Below are positions 7,681 through 17,700 of a stretch of DNA of 64,000 bases, one piece after another. The notes under the pieces were generated by a model, which saw nothing but the letters and a program-made list of their open reading frames with translations, made no database searches and was not told the DNA's origin. The stretch comes from Pseudomonas sp. PDM04 (lineage in GTDB: Bacteria; Pseudomonadota; Gammaproteobacteria; Pseudomonadales; Pseudomonadaceae), in contig NZ_JACVAI010000005.1 of assembly GCF_014851765.1 (NCBI RefSeq), forward strand, positions 186,001 to 250,000, given 5' to 3'. How positions within the stretch are numbered: position 1 is the stretch's first letter; the number at the start of each line of letters is the position of its first letter. The position numbers were made by a program, and so were the translations under genes.

Positions 7681-7708
7681 TTAAACCTTGAGCAATTTCC
7701 GCTATAAT
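7681..7708 (+). promoter_or_regulatory. Sigma-70 promoter of thiI
   Basis: TTAAAC (7681-7686) and a perfect TATAAT (7703-7708) are separated by 16 bases. The start near 7715 supports the ATG at 7751 rather than the in-frame upstream extension beginning at 7688. The 328-base gap 7423-7750 holds this promoter and the divergent glnA promoter and nothing else I can recognise. Confidence 0.7.
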
Positions 7709-7750
7709 CCGCGCCCCCCTTTTTCGGCTGGCCCAGCGCGCGCTGTTTTC

Positions 7751-9205
7751 ATGAAACTAATCGTAAAAGTCTTTCCCGAGATCACCATCAAGAGCCGCCC
7801 GGTACGGATGCGTTTCATCCGCCAGTTGGCCAAGAACATCCGTGCCGTGCTCCGCGACCTGGACCCGGCTGTGGTGGTGAACGGCGTGTGGGACAACCTC
7901 GAGCTGGAAACCCGCGTCAGCGACCCCAAGGCCCTGAAAGAGATGGGCGAGCGCCTGAGCTGCATGCCGGGCATCGCGCACTTCCTGCAGATCGACGAAT
8001 ACCCGCTGGGCGATTTCGACGACATCGTCGAAAAGTGCAAGCAGCATTACGGCGATGCGCTGACCGGGAAGATCTTCTCGGTGCGTTGCAAGCGCGCCGG
8101 CAAGCACCCGTTCAGCTCGATCGACATCGAGAAGTACGTGGGCAGCCAGTTGCGCCGCCAGTGCGGTGCCGCCGGGATCGACCTGAAAAAGCCGGAAATC
8201 GAAGTCCGCATCGAAGTTCGCGACCAACGGTTGTTCGTCATCCACAGCCAGCACAATGGCATCGGCGGTTATCCGCTGGGGGCGCTGGAGCAGACGCTGG
8301 TGCTGATGTCGGGCGGTTTCGACTCGACGGTCGCCGCCTACCAGATCATGCGACGCGGGCTGATGGCGCATTTCTGCTTCTTCAATCTGGGCGGACGTGC
8401 CCACGAACTGGGCGTCATGGAAGTCGCGCATTTCATCTGGAAGAAGTACGGCAGCTCGCAACGCGTGTTATTTGTCAGTGTGCCGTTCGAGGAAGTGTTG
8501 GGCGAAATTCTCGGAAAAGTCGATAACAGTCATATGGGCGTCGTATTGAAGCGTATGATGTTGCGCGCTTCCTCCCGGATTGCCGATCGACTGCACATCG
8601 ACGCGCTGGTGACCGGTGAGGCGATCTCCCAGGTGTCGAGCCAGACGTTGCCGAACCTGTCCGTCATCGATTGCGTGACCGACAAGCTGGTGCTGCGCCC
8701 GCTGATCGCCAGTCACAAGCAGGACATCATCGACACGGCCAATGAAATCGGCACGGCCGATTTCGCCCGGCACATGCCGGAGTACTGCGGGGTCATCTCG
8801 GTCAACCCGAAGACCGCCGCCAAGCGCCACCGCGTAGAGCACGAAGAGAAAGAATTCGACATGGCAGTGCTTGAGCGTGCGCTCGAGAACGCCAAGCTGG
8901 TACCCATCGACCGCGTGATCGATGAGCTGGGCCAGGACGTACAGATTGAAGAAGTCAGCGATGCGCTGGCCGGTCAGATCGTGATCGACATCCGCCACCC
9001 GGATGCGGCCGAGGATGACCCGCTGGCGCTGGCTGGCATCGAGGTACAAACGATGCCGTTCTATGCACTGAACGCTCGTTTCAAGGAACTGGACCCTACT
9101 CGCCAGTACCTGTTGTATTGCGACAAAGGCGTGATGAGTCGCCTGCATGCCCACCATTTGCTCAGTGAGGGGCATGCCAATGTGCGCGTTTATCGACCGA
9201 GCTAA
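7751..9205 (+). CDS. thiI: tRNA 4-thiouridine sulfurtransferase ThiI
   Basis: This 484-residue enzyme adenylates U8 of tRNA and inserts persulfide sulfur supplied by IscS; it also feeds sulfur to thiamine thiazole synthesis in enteric bacteria. An N-terminal ferredoxin-like and THUMP region (about 1-165) is followed by the PP-loop pyrophosphatase motif SGGFDST (187-193). The C-terminus is the rhodanese extension with the catalytic cysteine in LLYCDKGVMSRL (about Cys457). The partner Cys346 (EYCGVIS) is also present, so the disulfide exchange route is intact. The start was placed after the TATAAT promoter. Confidence 0.97.
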   Translation: MKLIVKVFPEITIKSRPVRMRFIRQLAKNIRAVLRDLDPAVVVNGVWDNLELETRVSDPKALKEMGERLSCMPGIAHFLQIDEYPLGDFDDIVEKCKQHYGDALTGKIFSVRCKRAGKHPFSSIDIEKYVGSQLRRQCGAAGIDLKKPEIEVRIEVRDQRLFVIHSQHNGIGGYPLGALEQTLVLMSGGFDSTVAAYQIMRRGLMAHFCFFNLGGRAHELGVMEVAHFIWKKYGSSQRVLFVSVPFEEVLGEILGKVDNSHMGVVLKRMMLRASSRIADRLHIDALVTGEAISQVSSQTLPNLSVIDCVTDKLVLRPLIASHKQDIIDTANEIGTADFARHMPEYCGVISVNPKTAAKRHRVEHEEKEFDMAVLERALENAKLVPIDRVIDELGQDVQIEEVSDALAGQIVIDIRHPDAAEDDPLALAGIEVQTMPFYALNARFKELDPTRQYLLYCDKGVMSRLHAHHLLSEGHANVRVYRPS

Positions 9206-9344
9206 GTGCCCGGGGCTGTTTGCCTGTGGCCTGCGTCACCGGCCCCCCGACGCCACCGTCAAGCTGTAACGGCTTTCACGGACGCTACTGTTAATCGCTG
9301 CCAAGACTTGTCAGCACACCGAATCCTCTGATCGAGATACACAA

Positions 9345-11165
9345 GTGATCGAAAATCTACGCAACATCGCCATCATTGCCCACGTTGACCATGGTAAAAC
9401 CACCCTGGTAGACAAACTCCTGCGTCAGTCCGGCACCCTGGAGCGCAACGAGCTCAACGACGAGCGCGTGATGGACTCCAACGACCAGGAAAAAGAGCGC
9501 GGTATTACCATTCTGGCGAAAAACACCGCCATCAACTGGAACGGCTACCACATCAACATCGTGGACACCCCGGGCCACGCCGACTTCGGCGGCGAAGTAG
9601 AGCGCGTGATGTCGATGGTCGACTCCGTGCTGCTGCTGGTTGACGCTCAGGACGGCCCTATGCCGCAAACCCGTTTCGTGACCAAGAAAGCGTTCGAAGC
9701 CGGCCTCAAGCCAATCGTCGTGATCAACAAGGTCGACCGTCCGGGCGCGCGTCCTGACTGGGTTCTGGACCAGATTTTCGACCTGTTCGACAACCTGGGT
9801 GCCACCGACGAACAACTGGACTTCCAGGTTGTTTACGCTTCGGCCCTGAACGGTATTGCCGGCCTGGACCACACCGCCATGGCGGAAGACATGACCCCGC
9901 TGTACCAAGCGGTCGTCGACCACGTTCCAGCCCCGAAAGTCGACCGTGACGGTCCTTTCCAGATGCAGATTTCGGCACTGGACTACAACAGCTTCCTGGG
10001 TGTGATCGGTGTTGGCCGTATCGCCCGTGGTCGCATCAAGCCGAACACTCCGGTCGTCGCCATCGATGCCGACGGCAAGCGCCGCAACGGTCGTATCCTG
10101 AAGCTGATGGGTCACCACGGCCTGCACCGCGTCGACGTCGAAGAAGCAGCGGCCGGCGACATCGTCTGCATCAGCGGCTTCGACGAGCTGTTCATCTCCG
10201 ACACCCTGTGCGACCCACTGAACGTCGAAGCGATGAAGCCGCTGACCGTTGACGAGCCAACCGTTTCCATGACCTTCCAGGTCAACGACTCGCCTTTCTG
10301 CGGTAAAGAAGGCAAGTACGTGACTTCCCGTAACATCAAGGATCGTCTGGACAAAGAGCTGCTGTACAACGTTGCACTGCGCGTTGAAGAAGGCGACTCG
10401 GCCGACAAGTTCAAGGTTTCCGGCCGTGGTGAGCTGCACCTCTCGGTACTGATCGAAACCATGCGTCGCGAAGGCTTCGAGCTGGCCCTGGGCCGTCCTG
10501 AAGTGATCATTCGTGAAGTCGACGGCGTCAAGCAGGAACCGTTCGAGAACGTCACCATCGACATCCCTGAAGAATCCCAGGGCAAGGTGATGGAAGAGAT
10601 GGGTCTGCGTAAAGGCGACCTGAGCAACATGGTGCCGGATGGCAAAGGCCGTGTGCGTCTGGAATACAACATCCCTGCTCGTGGTCTGATCGGTTTCCGT
10701 AACCAGTTCCTGACCCTGACCAACGGTGCTGGCATCCTGACCTCGATCTTCGATCGTTACGCTCCAGTGAAGTCCGGCCACATGTCCGGCCGTCAGAACG
10801 GTGTTCTGGTGTCGGTTGAAACCGGCAAGGCACTGACCTACTCGCTGGAAACCCTGCAGGCTCGTGGCAAGCTGTTCGTCGAACACGGCCAGGAGATCTA
10901 CAACGGTCAGATCGTTGGTCAGAACAGCCGCGACAACGACCTGGGCGTCAACCCTACCAAGGGCAAGAAGCTCGACAACATGCGTGCTTCGGGTAAAGAC
11001 GAAACCATCGCTCTGGTTCCACCTGTTCGCTTCACCCTGGAACAGGCTCTGGAATACATCCAGGAAGACGAGCTGTGCGAAGTCACGCCTAAGTCCATCC
11101 GTCTTCGCAAGAAGATCCTGGACGAAAGCGAGCGTACCCGCGCTGCCAAGAAAGCCAAGGCGTAA
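9345..11165 (+). CDS. typA: Translational GTPase TypA/BipA
   Basis: This 606-residue ribosome-binding GTPase is related to EF-G and LepA. G motifs are in order: AHVDHGKTTLVD (G1, about residues 13-24), RGIT (G2), DTPGH (G3), NKVD (G4) and SALNG (G5). Elongation-factor domains II, III and V and a TypA-specific C-terminal domain follow. It assists large-subunit assembly and translation under cold and other stress. The start is GTG at 9345, since MIENLRNIAIIAHVDHGK is the conserved family N-terminus. The gene is single, with a strong terminator after it. Confidence 0.98.
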   Translation: MIENLRNIAIIAHVDHGKTTLVDKLLRQSGTLERNELNDERVMDSNDQEKERGITILAKNTAINWNGYHINIVDTPGHADFGGEVERVMSMVDSVLLLVDAQDGPMPQTRFVTKKAFEAGLKPIVVINKVDRPGARPDWVLDQIFDLFDNLGATDEQLDFQVVYASALNGIAGLDHTAMAEDMTPLYQAVVDHVPAPKVDRDGPFQMQISALDYNSFLGVIGVGRIARGRIKPNTPVVAIDADGKRRNGRILKLMGHHGLHRVDVEEAAAGDIVCISGFDELFISDTLCDPLNVEAMKPLTVDEPTVSMTFQVNDSPFCGKEGKYVTSRNIKDRLDKELLYNVALRVEEGDSADKFKVSGRGELHLSVLIETMRREGFELALGRPEVIIREVDGVKQEPFENVTIDIPEESQGKVMEEMGLRKGDLSNMVPDGKGRVRLEYNIPARGLIGFRNQFLTLTNGAGILTSIFDRYAPVKSGHMSGRQNGVLVSVETGKALTYSLETLQARGKLFVEHGQEIYNGQIVGQNSRDNDLGVNPTKGKKLDNMRASGKDETIALVPPVRFTLEQALEYIQEDELCEVTPKSIRLRKKILDESERTRAAKKAKA

Positions 11166-11184
11166 CTAGCCCCGGCTGAACGAA

Positions 11185-11218
11185 AACGCCCCCGGTCGAA
11201 AGGCCGGGGGCGTTTTTG
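11185..11218 (+). terminator. Intrinsic terminator of typA
   Basis: An 11-base stem AACGCCCCCGG/CCGGGGGCGTT (11185-11195 and 11204-11214) with a TTTTT run starts about 20 bases after the typA stop. Confidence 0.93.
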
Positions 11219-11254
11219 TTTGTCCGGGGTTTGTGCCGGGGCGGTGCCGGCCCC

Positions 11255-11318
11255 ATCGCGAGCAGGCTCGCTCCCACAAGGGATTGCTTTTCAATGTGGG
11301 AGCGAGCCTGCTCGCGAT
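11255..11318. repeat. REPIN between typA and the YkgJ-type gene
   Basis: Two full REP copies in inverted orientation (11255-11277 and 11296-11318) are spaced by 18 bases between convergent genes. Confidence 0.92.
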
Positions 11319-11347
11319 GGCGGTTTGTCGTGCGGGAAGAGGGCGGA

Positions 11348-11788
11348 TCAGAACTTCTCTAAAGTCCGGCGACTGCCGGTTTCCCGCGCCACTTCCTTCG
11401 GCTTGTAGGCGCAATACCCCGGCCGTGGGCCGATTTTCGGGTGATTGCGGCAGGTGTCCGGGCGCTTGTCATAAATGGTGCACAGGCGGCTCTTACGATC
11501 CAGGTAGTAGCAATCGTTGTTGCTCATGCGCTGCAGCGTGAAGATGCCCGATTTCTGATTGAAACGCTCGACCAGCCCTTCCTTTTGCAGGCGCTTGGCA
11601 ATGTTCTTCGGCGGGTCGCCCAGCTCGAACTCATCGACGATGCCAATGCGGATCAGGTCCTTGATCTTGACCTCGACCGGCAGGGTGCAGCAGCTGGACA
11701 TGCACGAACCGCACATCGGGGCGGAGTACTTGGCCCACGTATCGAGGCGATCGATCTCGGCGGCGGCGATCAGGTTGGGCTTCATCAT
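11348..11788 (-). CDS. YkgJ-family cysteine-cluster protein
   Basis: This 146-residue soluble protein carries a CxxCxxxCC cluster near residue 26 (MCGSCMSSCCTLPVEV) and further cysteines at DCYYLD, LCTIYDKRPDTCRNHP and GYCAYKP. That is the pattern of the YkgJ/UPF0153 group, which is predicted to bind a zinc or iron-sulfur centre. The biochemical role is not established. It is divergent from glgP, with a 256-base gap (11789-12044) that should contain both promoters but shows no clear operator. MMKPN or the next methionine could be the start; the difference is one residue. Confidence 0.85.
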   Translation of the reverse strand: MMKPNLIAAAEIDRLDTWAKYSAPMCGSCMSSCCTLPVEVKIKDLIRIGIVDEFELGDPPKNIAKRLQKEGLVERFNQKSGIFTLQRMSNNDCYYLDRKSRLCTIYDKRPDTCRNHPKIGPRPGYCAYKPKEVARETGSRRTLEKF

Positions 11789-12044
11789 CGGTTGTTACCA
11801 GGCGTGTGCATCAGGGCGCGCGATCATACCGGGACTGGTGGATTTTTGAACAACCTTTCGCCAGATTTTTTCTGCACCGCTTCATTCGCGGGGTTATCCG
11901 GCACGGCCCCTGCATTGATTCAGGCCACACGACAATCCAATGCCGCCTATCTCGCATTTACAGGAAAAACTGCCGAACCAGAGCCAGCGCCGTCTGTCAG
12001 ACCGTCTAGGCTCAACTATTCCACGCTCGCTCGAGGTCCTATCG

Positions 12045-14495
12045 ATGACTCAAGAACCACTTGTTCGAGAAGCAGAGGTGGCCGCATTTCGCGACGCCGT
12101 CTTGACCAAGCTCACCTACGCGGTGGGCAAAGACCCGGATCACGCCTTTGACCACGACTGGTTCGAAGCCATTGCGCTGGCTGCGCGCGATCACATGGTC
12201 GAGCACTGGATGGATCACACCCGGCAGATCTACCGCAAAGGTCAGAAGCGGGTGTACTACCTCTCCCTGGAATTTCTCATTGGCCGGCTGCTCTACGACA
12301 GCCTGAGCAACCTTGGCCTGCTGGATGTCGCCCGTGAAGCCCTGACCGAACTGGGCGTCGACCTGGAGCGTATCCGCCTGCTGGAGCCCGACGCGGCGCT
12401 GGGCAACGGTGGCCTCGGACGTCTGGCGGCCTGCTTCATGGAGAGCATGTCGAGCCTGGGCATCGCCGGCCACGGCTACGGCATTCGTTACGAACACGGC
12501 TTGTTCCGCCAGGCGATTGTCGATGGCTGGCAGCAGGAGCAGACCGAGCATTGGCTGGATTTCGGTAACCCGTGGGAATTCGAACGGCCGGAGGTGGTGT
12601 ACCCGATCGGTTTTGGTGGCAGCGTCGAAACCGTCACCGACGAAAACGGCAAGACCCGGCAAGTCTGGTCACCGGCGGAAACCGTGCGGGCCATTGCCTA
12701 CGACACTCCGGTCGTCGGCTGGCGCGGGGCGAGCGTCAATACCCTGCGCCTGTGGCGTGCCCGGGCCATGGAAGACCTGCACCTGGAGCGTTTCAACGCG
12801 GGTGACCACCTGGGCGCAGTCGCCGAAGTGGCCCGGGCGGAAAGCATTTCGCGTGTGCTCTATCCGGCGGACAGCACCGAAGCCGGCCAGGAGTTGCGCC
12901 TGCGCCAGGAGTATTTCTTCGTCGCCGCATCGCTGCAGGACCTGTTGCGCCGCCATCGCAACATGCACACCTCGGTGCTGACCCTGGGCGATCACGCGTC
13001 GATCCAGCTCAACGACACCCACCCCTCGATTGCCGTCGCCGAGCTGATGCGTCAACTGGTCGACGTCTACGACGTCGAATGGGCCGCAGCCTGGGAAGTG
13101 ACCGTCGCCACGCTGTCGTACACCAACCACACGTTGTTGCCGGAAGCGCTGGAAACCTGGCCGGTCGGTTTGATGGAGCGCATGCTGCCGCGGCACATGC
13201 AGATCATTTACCTGATCAACGCCCAGCACATCGACTCGCTGCGCGCCAAGGGCATCCATGATTTCGACGTGCTGCGCGCGGTGTCGCTGATCGAGGAAGA
13301 CAATGGCCGTCGCGTGCGCATGGGTAACCTCGCTTTCCTTGGCTCGCACAGCGTCAATGGCGTGTCCGGCCTGCACACGCAGCTGATGCGCAAGACGGTG
13401 TTCTCCGAGTTGCACAAACTCTATCCGGAGCGGATCAACAACAAGACCAACGGGATTACCTTCCGCCGCTGGCTCTACCAGGCCAACCCGGAGCTGACCT
13501 CGATGCTGGTCGATGCCCTCGGTCCGGATCTGCTGGACCACCCGGAAGAGCGTTTGCAGGAACTGGCACCGTTCGCCGAGAAACCGGCGTTCCGCAAGGC
13601 CTTCGCCGAGCAGCGCCTGCACAGCAAGAAGGCCCTGGCCTACCTGATTCACGAACGACTCGGGATCGCGGTCAACCCGGCGGCGATGTTCGATGTGCAG
13701 GTCAAGCGGATCCACGAATACAAGCGTCAACTGCTCAACCTGTTGCACACCGTCGCGCTGTACCAGGCCATCCGTGCCGAGCCGGAAATCGACTGGGTGC
13801 CACGGGTGAAGATCTTCGCCGGCAAGGCGGCGGCCAGTTATCACCAGGCCAAACTGATCATCAAGCTGACCAACGATATCGCCCGGGTGGTGAACAACGA
13901 CCCGACCGTGCGCGGTTTGCTCAAGGTGGTGTTCCTGCCCAACTACAACGTCAGCCTCGCGGAAAGCATCATTCCGGCGGCGGACCTGTCGGAGCAGATT
14001 TCCACTGCCGGTTTCGAAGCGTCGGGCACCAGCAACATGAAGTTCGGCCTCAATGGCGCGCTGACCATCGGCACCCTGGACGGCGCCAACGTGGAAATGT
14101 GCGAGCTCATCGGCGCCGAACACATGTTCATCTTCGGCCTCAGCGCGCAACAGGTGGAAGCACGCAAGCAGAACCACGAGTTCAATGCGACGCCGGACAT
14201 CGCCGCGTCCCATCGCCTGGGGGATGTGCTGCAGGCGATTCGCGGCGGTGTGTTCTCGCCGGATGATCCGTCCCGCTACACCGGCCTGATCGATTCGTTG
14301 ATCGACTTCGACCGCTTCCTGGTCTGCGCCGACTTCGATGCCTATTGGGAAGCGCAGATGCGCGTCGAAGCCCTTTGGCACGATTCCCAGTCGTGGTGGC
14401 GCTCGGCCGTGTTGAACACCGCCCGGATGGGCTGGTTCTCCTCCGACCGGACGATTCGCGAGTACGCCACGGACATCTGGAAAGCTCTGGAGTAA
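12045..14495 (+). CDS. glgP: Glycogen/maltodextrin phosphorylase
   Basis: This 816-residue GT35 enzyme uses phosphate to release glucose-1-phosphate from the non-reducing ends of alpha-1,4-glucans. The pyridoxal-phosphate lysine is Lys666 in GTSNMKFGLNGALTIGTLDGA. The N-terminal motif LGNGGLGRLAACFMESM and the segment VKRIHEYKRQLLN are also diagnostic. The ATG at 12045 was chosen because the in-frame upstream stretch (from 11940) has no family similarity. The gene stands alone here, away from the other glg and trehalose genes, as in other pseudomonads. A GC-rich imperfect hairpin without a T-run follows at 14517-14542. Confidence 0.96.
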   Translation: MTQEPLVREAEVAAFRDAVLTKLTYAVGKDPDHAFDHDWFEAIALAARDHMVEHWMDHTRQIYRKGQKRVYYLSLEFLIGRLLYDSLSNLGLLDVAREALTELGVDLERIRLLEPDAALGNGGLGRLAACFMESMSSLGIAGHGYGIRYEHGLFRQAIVDGWQQEQTEHWLDFGNPWEFERPEVVYPIGFGGSVETVTDENGKTRQVWSPAETVRAIAYDTPVVGWRGASVNTLRLWRARAMEDLHLERFNAGDHLGAVAEVARAESISRVLYPADSTEAGQELRLRQEYFFVAASLQDLLRRHRNMHTSVLTLGDHASIQLNDTHPSIAVAELMRQLVDVYDVEWAAAWEVTVATLSYTNHTLLPEALETWPVGLMERMLPRHMQIIYLINAQHIDSLRAKGIHDFDVLRAVSLIEEDNGRRVRMGNLAFLGSHSVNGVSGLHTQLMRKTVFSELHKLYPERINNKTNGITFRRWLYQANPELTSMLVDALGPDLLDHPEERLQELAPFAEKPAFRKAFAEQRLHSKKALAYLIHERLGIAVNPAAMFDVQVKRIHEYKRQLLNLLHTVALYQAIRAEPEIDWVPRVKIFAGKAAASYHQAKLIIKLTNDIARVVNNDPTVRGLLKVVFLPNYNVSLAESIIPAADLSEQISTAGFEASGTSNMKFGLNGALTIGTLDGANVEMCELIGAEHMFIFGLSAQQVEARKQNHEFNATPDIAASHRLGDVLQAIRGGVFSPDDPSRYTGLIDSLIDFDRFLVCADFDAYWEAQMRVEALWHDSQSWWRSAVLNTARMGWFSSDRTIREYATDIWKALE

Positions 14496-14580
14496 CTTTC
14501 AGCAATAATTGCGAGCCAGGCCCGGTGGTGGTGGGCCCTGGCCGATATACTGCGCGGTAGTTCACCGGGCGATACGCATT

Positions 14581-14667
14581 GTGGGAGCGAGCCTGCTCGC
14601 GAAGTGTTCCGACATTCAACATCGATGCTGAATGTCAGGGCGCTTCGCGAGCAGGCCCGCTCCCACA
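14581..14667. repeat. REPIN between glgP and the DUF2339 gene
   Basis: A forward REP from 14581 and an inverted, slightly diverged copy ending at 14667 flank an inner dyad (GACATTCA...TGAATGTC), giving one long hairpin. It fills most of the 257-base gap. Confidence 0.9.
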
Positions 14668-14752
14668 GGTTTGTGTGGTTTCACACTAGACTCAGCCGAA
14701 TGCTGTATCTCCCGGATTCGCCCCTCATTGGGGCCGCTTAGGGATATCGACC

Positions 14753-17700
14753 ATGCAATGGATGTTCATGTTGATCGGGCTGGTGCTGGGCTGGATGCTC
14801 GACGAGTCGTTCAGCGATGCGCTGTTGGGCGCGCTGCTCGGGTTGGGGATCGGCCAGGCCATTCGCATCCACCGGCTGGATTCGCAAGCGACGCAGCAGC
14901 GCGTGCTGCTGGAGCAGGCGCAGGCGACGCTGAATGCGCTCCAGCAACGCCTGGCGGTGCTGGAAGTCGCTGGTGTCCCGGCGCCAGCGCCTGTTGAAGT
15001 GCCGCTTGCCAGTGAACCTGCGGTTTCTCCTGTTTTCACCCTCGACGACATCGCCGACTCGGCCCCGGCCTTGGTCTGGGAGCTTCCACCCGAACTTGAA
15101 CCGGACGCCGCTACGACAGCGACCCCCCGTCGCCCATTGTCCGACGATGCCTGGACCCGAGAGCCCGCTGCCCCCCGTGCGCCAAATGTCATCGAGCGCG
15201 CCCTCGCCGGTGCGCGCAATTGGTTGCTGGGCGGCAACACCGTGCTGCGCGTCGGCGTGGTGCTGCTGTTTCTCGGTCTCGCGTTTTTACTGCGCTACGC
15301 CACCGAAGGCCTGGTGGTGCCGCTGGAGCTGCGCTATGCCGGCGTCGCGGCGGCTGCGCTGGCCTTGCTCGCCCTGGGTTGGTGGTTGCGCCAGCGCAAT
15401 CCTCACTATGCGCTGATGCTCCAGGGCACCGGGATTGGCGTGTTGTACCTGACGGTGTTTGCGGCAATGCGCTTGCATCCGCTGCTGGATCCGACGGCCG
15501 CATTCGGTTTGCTGGTGGCGGTGACGGTGTTCTCGGCGGTGCTGGCCATCACTCAGGATTCCCTGGCGCTGGCGTGCGCCGCCGCCTTGGGCGGTTTCGC
15601 CGCGCCGATCCTGACCTCCAGCGGCACCGGCAGCCATGTCGCGCTGTTCAGCTATTTCGCCCTGCTCAATGCCGGCATCCTGGCCATTGCCTGGTTCAAG
15701 GCCTGGCGGCCGCTCAATGTGATCGGCTTCGTCGGCACCTTCGGCATCGGTTTCACCTGGGGCCTGCGTTCCTACACAGCGGAGTTGCTGTGGAGCACCG
15801 AGCCGTTCCTGATCCTGTTTTTCCTCATGTACCTGGCCATCGGCTTGCTGTTCGCCCGGCGCAAGTTGCGGGAAATGGGCGATGCCCCCGAGGTCGAGGA
15901 CCGCGAGGCGTTGTTGCGCCGGTCGGCGCGCAAGGGCGACTACGTCGACGGCACACTGCTGTTCGGCCCGCCGCTGGTGGGTTTCGGTCTGCAGTTCGCG
16001 TTGATTCAGCACCTGCCGTTCGCCGCCGCGTTCAGTGCCTTGGCGCTGGGCATGCTGTACATGGCCCTTGCTCGCGTGCTGTTCACGGGACGCACATTGC
16101 TCCTGGCGGAGACCTGCCTGGCCCTGGGCGTGATCTTTACCAGCCTGGCGATTCCCCTGGGGCTCGATGCGCGCTGGACGACGGCCGCCTGGGCCGTGGA
16201 GGGTGCCGGGATCTTCTGGCTCGGGTTGCGGCAGAAACGGCCGCTGGCCCGAGCGTTCGCCTTGTTGCTGCAATTGGGGTCGACGCTGGCGTTTCTCGGC
16301 GAGTTGCGGGCCGGCGACACCAGCCTGATCGCCGGGGCGCCGCTGGGGGCGTTGCTGCTCGGCGTGGCGTTGCTGTTCAGCTTCCATCAATTGCACAAGG
16401 CCTCGCCCGGGCAGGCGTCGGCGTGGGAGCAACGGGGCAGGCCGGTGTTGGCCGGTCTGGGCCTGACCTTCCTTTATCTGCTGGCGCCGTTGTTCTTCCT
16501 GATCCATGGCACTGCGATTGCCTGGGCGCTGGCCGGTGTGGTGACCTTGTTTGCGGGTCTGCGCCTGCCATCGCGGACCTTCCTGTTGTGCGGGTTTGCC
16601 GTGCAGTTTCTCGGTGGTGCGTTGTTCGTGGTCGCCGGTTCGGACTTCCTGGCGTCGTTGGCCAGCGAAGGGTTGCGGCCGCTGGCCCATGGCCGGTTCT
16701 GGACGCCATGGGTGTTGGGCCTGGCGGCAGGGGTCGGGGCCTGGCGCTTGCAACAGGAACGTCCCGTCGCAGTGTTGAACCAGCGCCTGTCCGCTGTGTT
16801 GCTGCTGTGGGGCGCGGGTGCCTGGGCGTTGGCGTGGGGCAGTGAGGTGCTGCGCTTTGCCCCGGCGGACCTGCAAGCGACCTTGTTGCTGGCCGTGGCG
16901 GCGCTGAGTGTCGCCCTGTGGGCGGTGTTGGCGCTGCGCCTTGAGTGGCCGGCGCTGGGCTTGCTCGGTACGGTGCTGATACCGGTGGCTGGCGTGATCC
17001 TGCTTGCGGCGTGGCACTCGCGTTATCACCCGGCGGCTGATTTCGCCTGGTTGGCCTGGGCGGCGGTGTTCGGGGTGCATTTCATTTCGCTGCGGCGTCT
17101 GGCGCCGATGTTGCCGGCACGGGCGCTGAGCATTGCCCACGTGCTGGGCGTCTGGCTGTTGATCGGCGTGCTGGCGCTCGAACTGCGTTTCGGCTTGTTG
17201 CTGCTGGCCGAGCAGTACAACGCCTGGCGCTGGTTGGGTTGGGCGATTCTGCCAAGTCTGTACCTGGTGCTGATGGCCAGTCCTCGTCACTGGCCGTGGC
17301 CGGTATCGGCGTATCCGCGCGAGTACCGACTGTACGCTGCGGCACCGCTGGCGTTGCTGATGCTCGGCTGGTTCTGGCTGGCGAACAGCTTCAGCAGTGG
17401 CGCCGCCGAGCCCTTGCCTTACGTGCCGCTGCTCAACCCGCTGGAGTTGGGCCTGCTGTTTGCCCTGTTCGGGGTGTATGTCTGGGCGCTCAGTGCCGCG
17501 CCGCAACTGGCGATGCGCAAGGACTGCGTCGAGTACGCCACACAACTGATCGCCGGCGTTTCGCTGTTCGCGTTTTTCACCCCAATGGTGAACCGTACGG
17601 CTCACCATTGGGGTGGCGTGCCCTTCGAGCTGGACGCTTTGCTCGCCTCGATGCAGGTGCAGGCCGGCCTGTCCATCGTCTGGACCTTGATGGCCTTGAG

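Noticed and set aside
7667..7683. Possible NtrC enhancer upstream of glnA (TGCACATTAACTGGTTA)
   Set aside because: The right half-site is shifted by one base and mismatched, and it overlaps the thiI -35 region. It is too weak to call.
11789..12044. Upstream in-frame extension of glgP from 11940 as an alternative N-terminus
   Set aside because: The extra 35 residues show no family similarity; the ATG at 12045 begins the conserved N-terminal domain.
12669..14381. 570-codon open frame antisense to glgP
   Set aside because: The sense strand encodes full-length phosphorylase with the PLP lysine; the antisense product has no recognisable domain.
14517..14542. GC-rich hairpin after glgP as a terminator
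   Set aside because: The stem is imperfect and no T-run follows on either strand.
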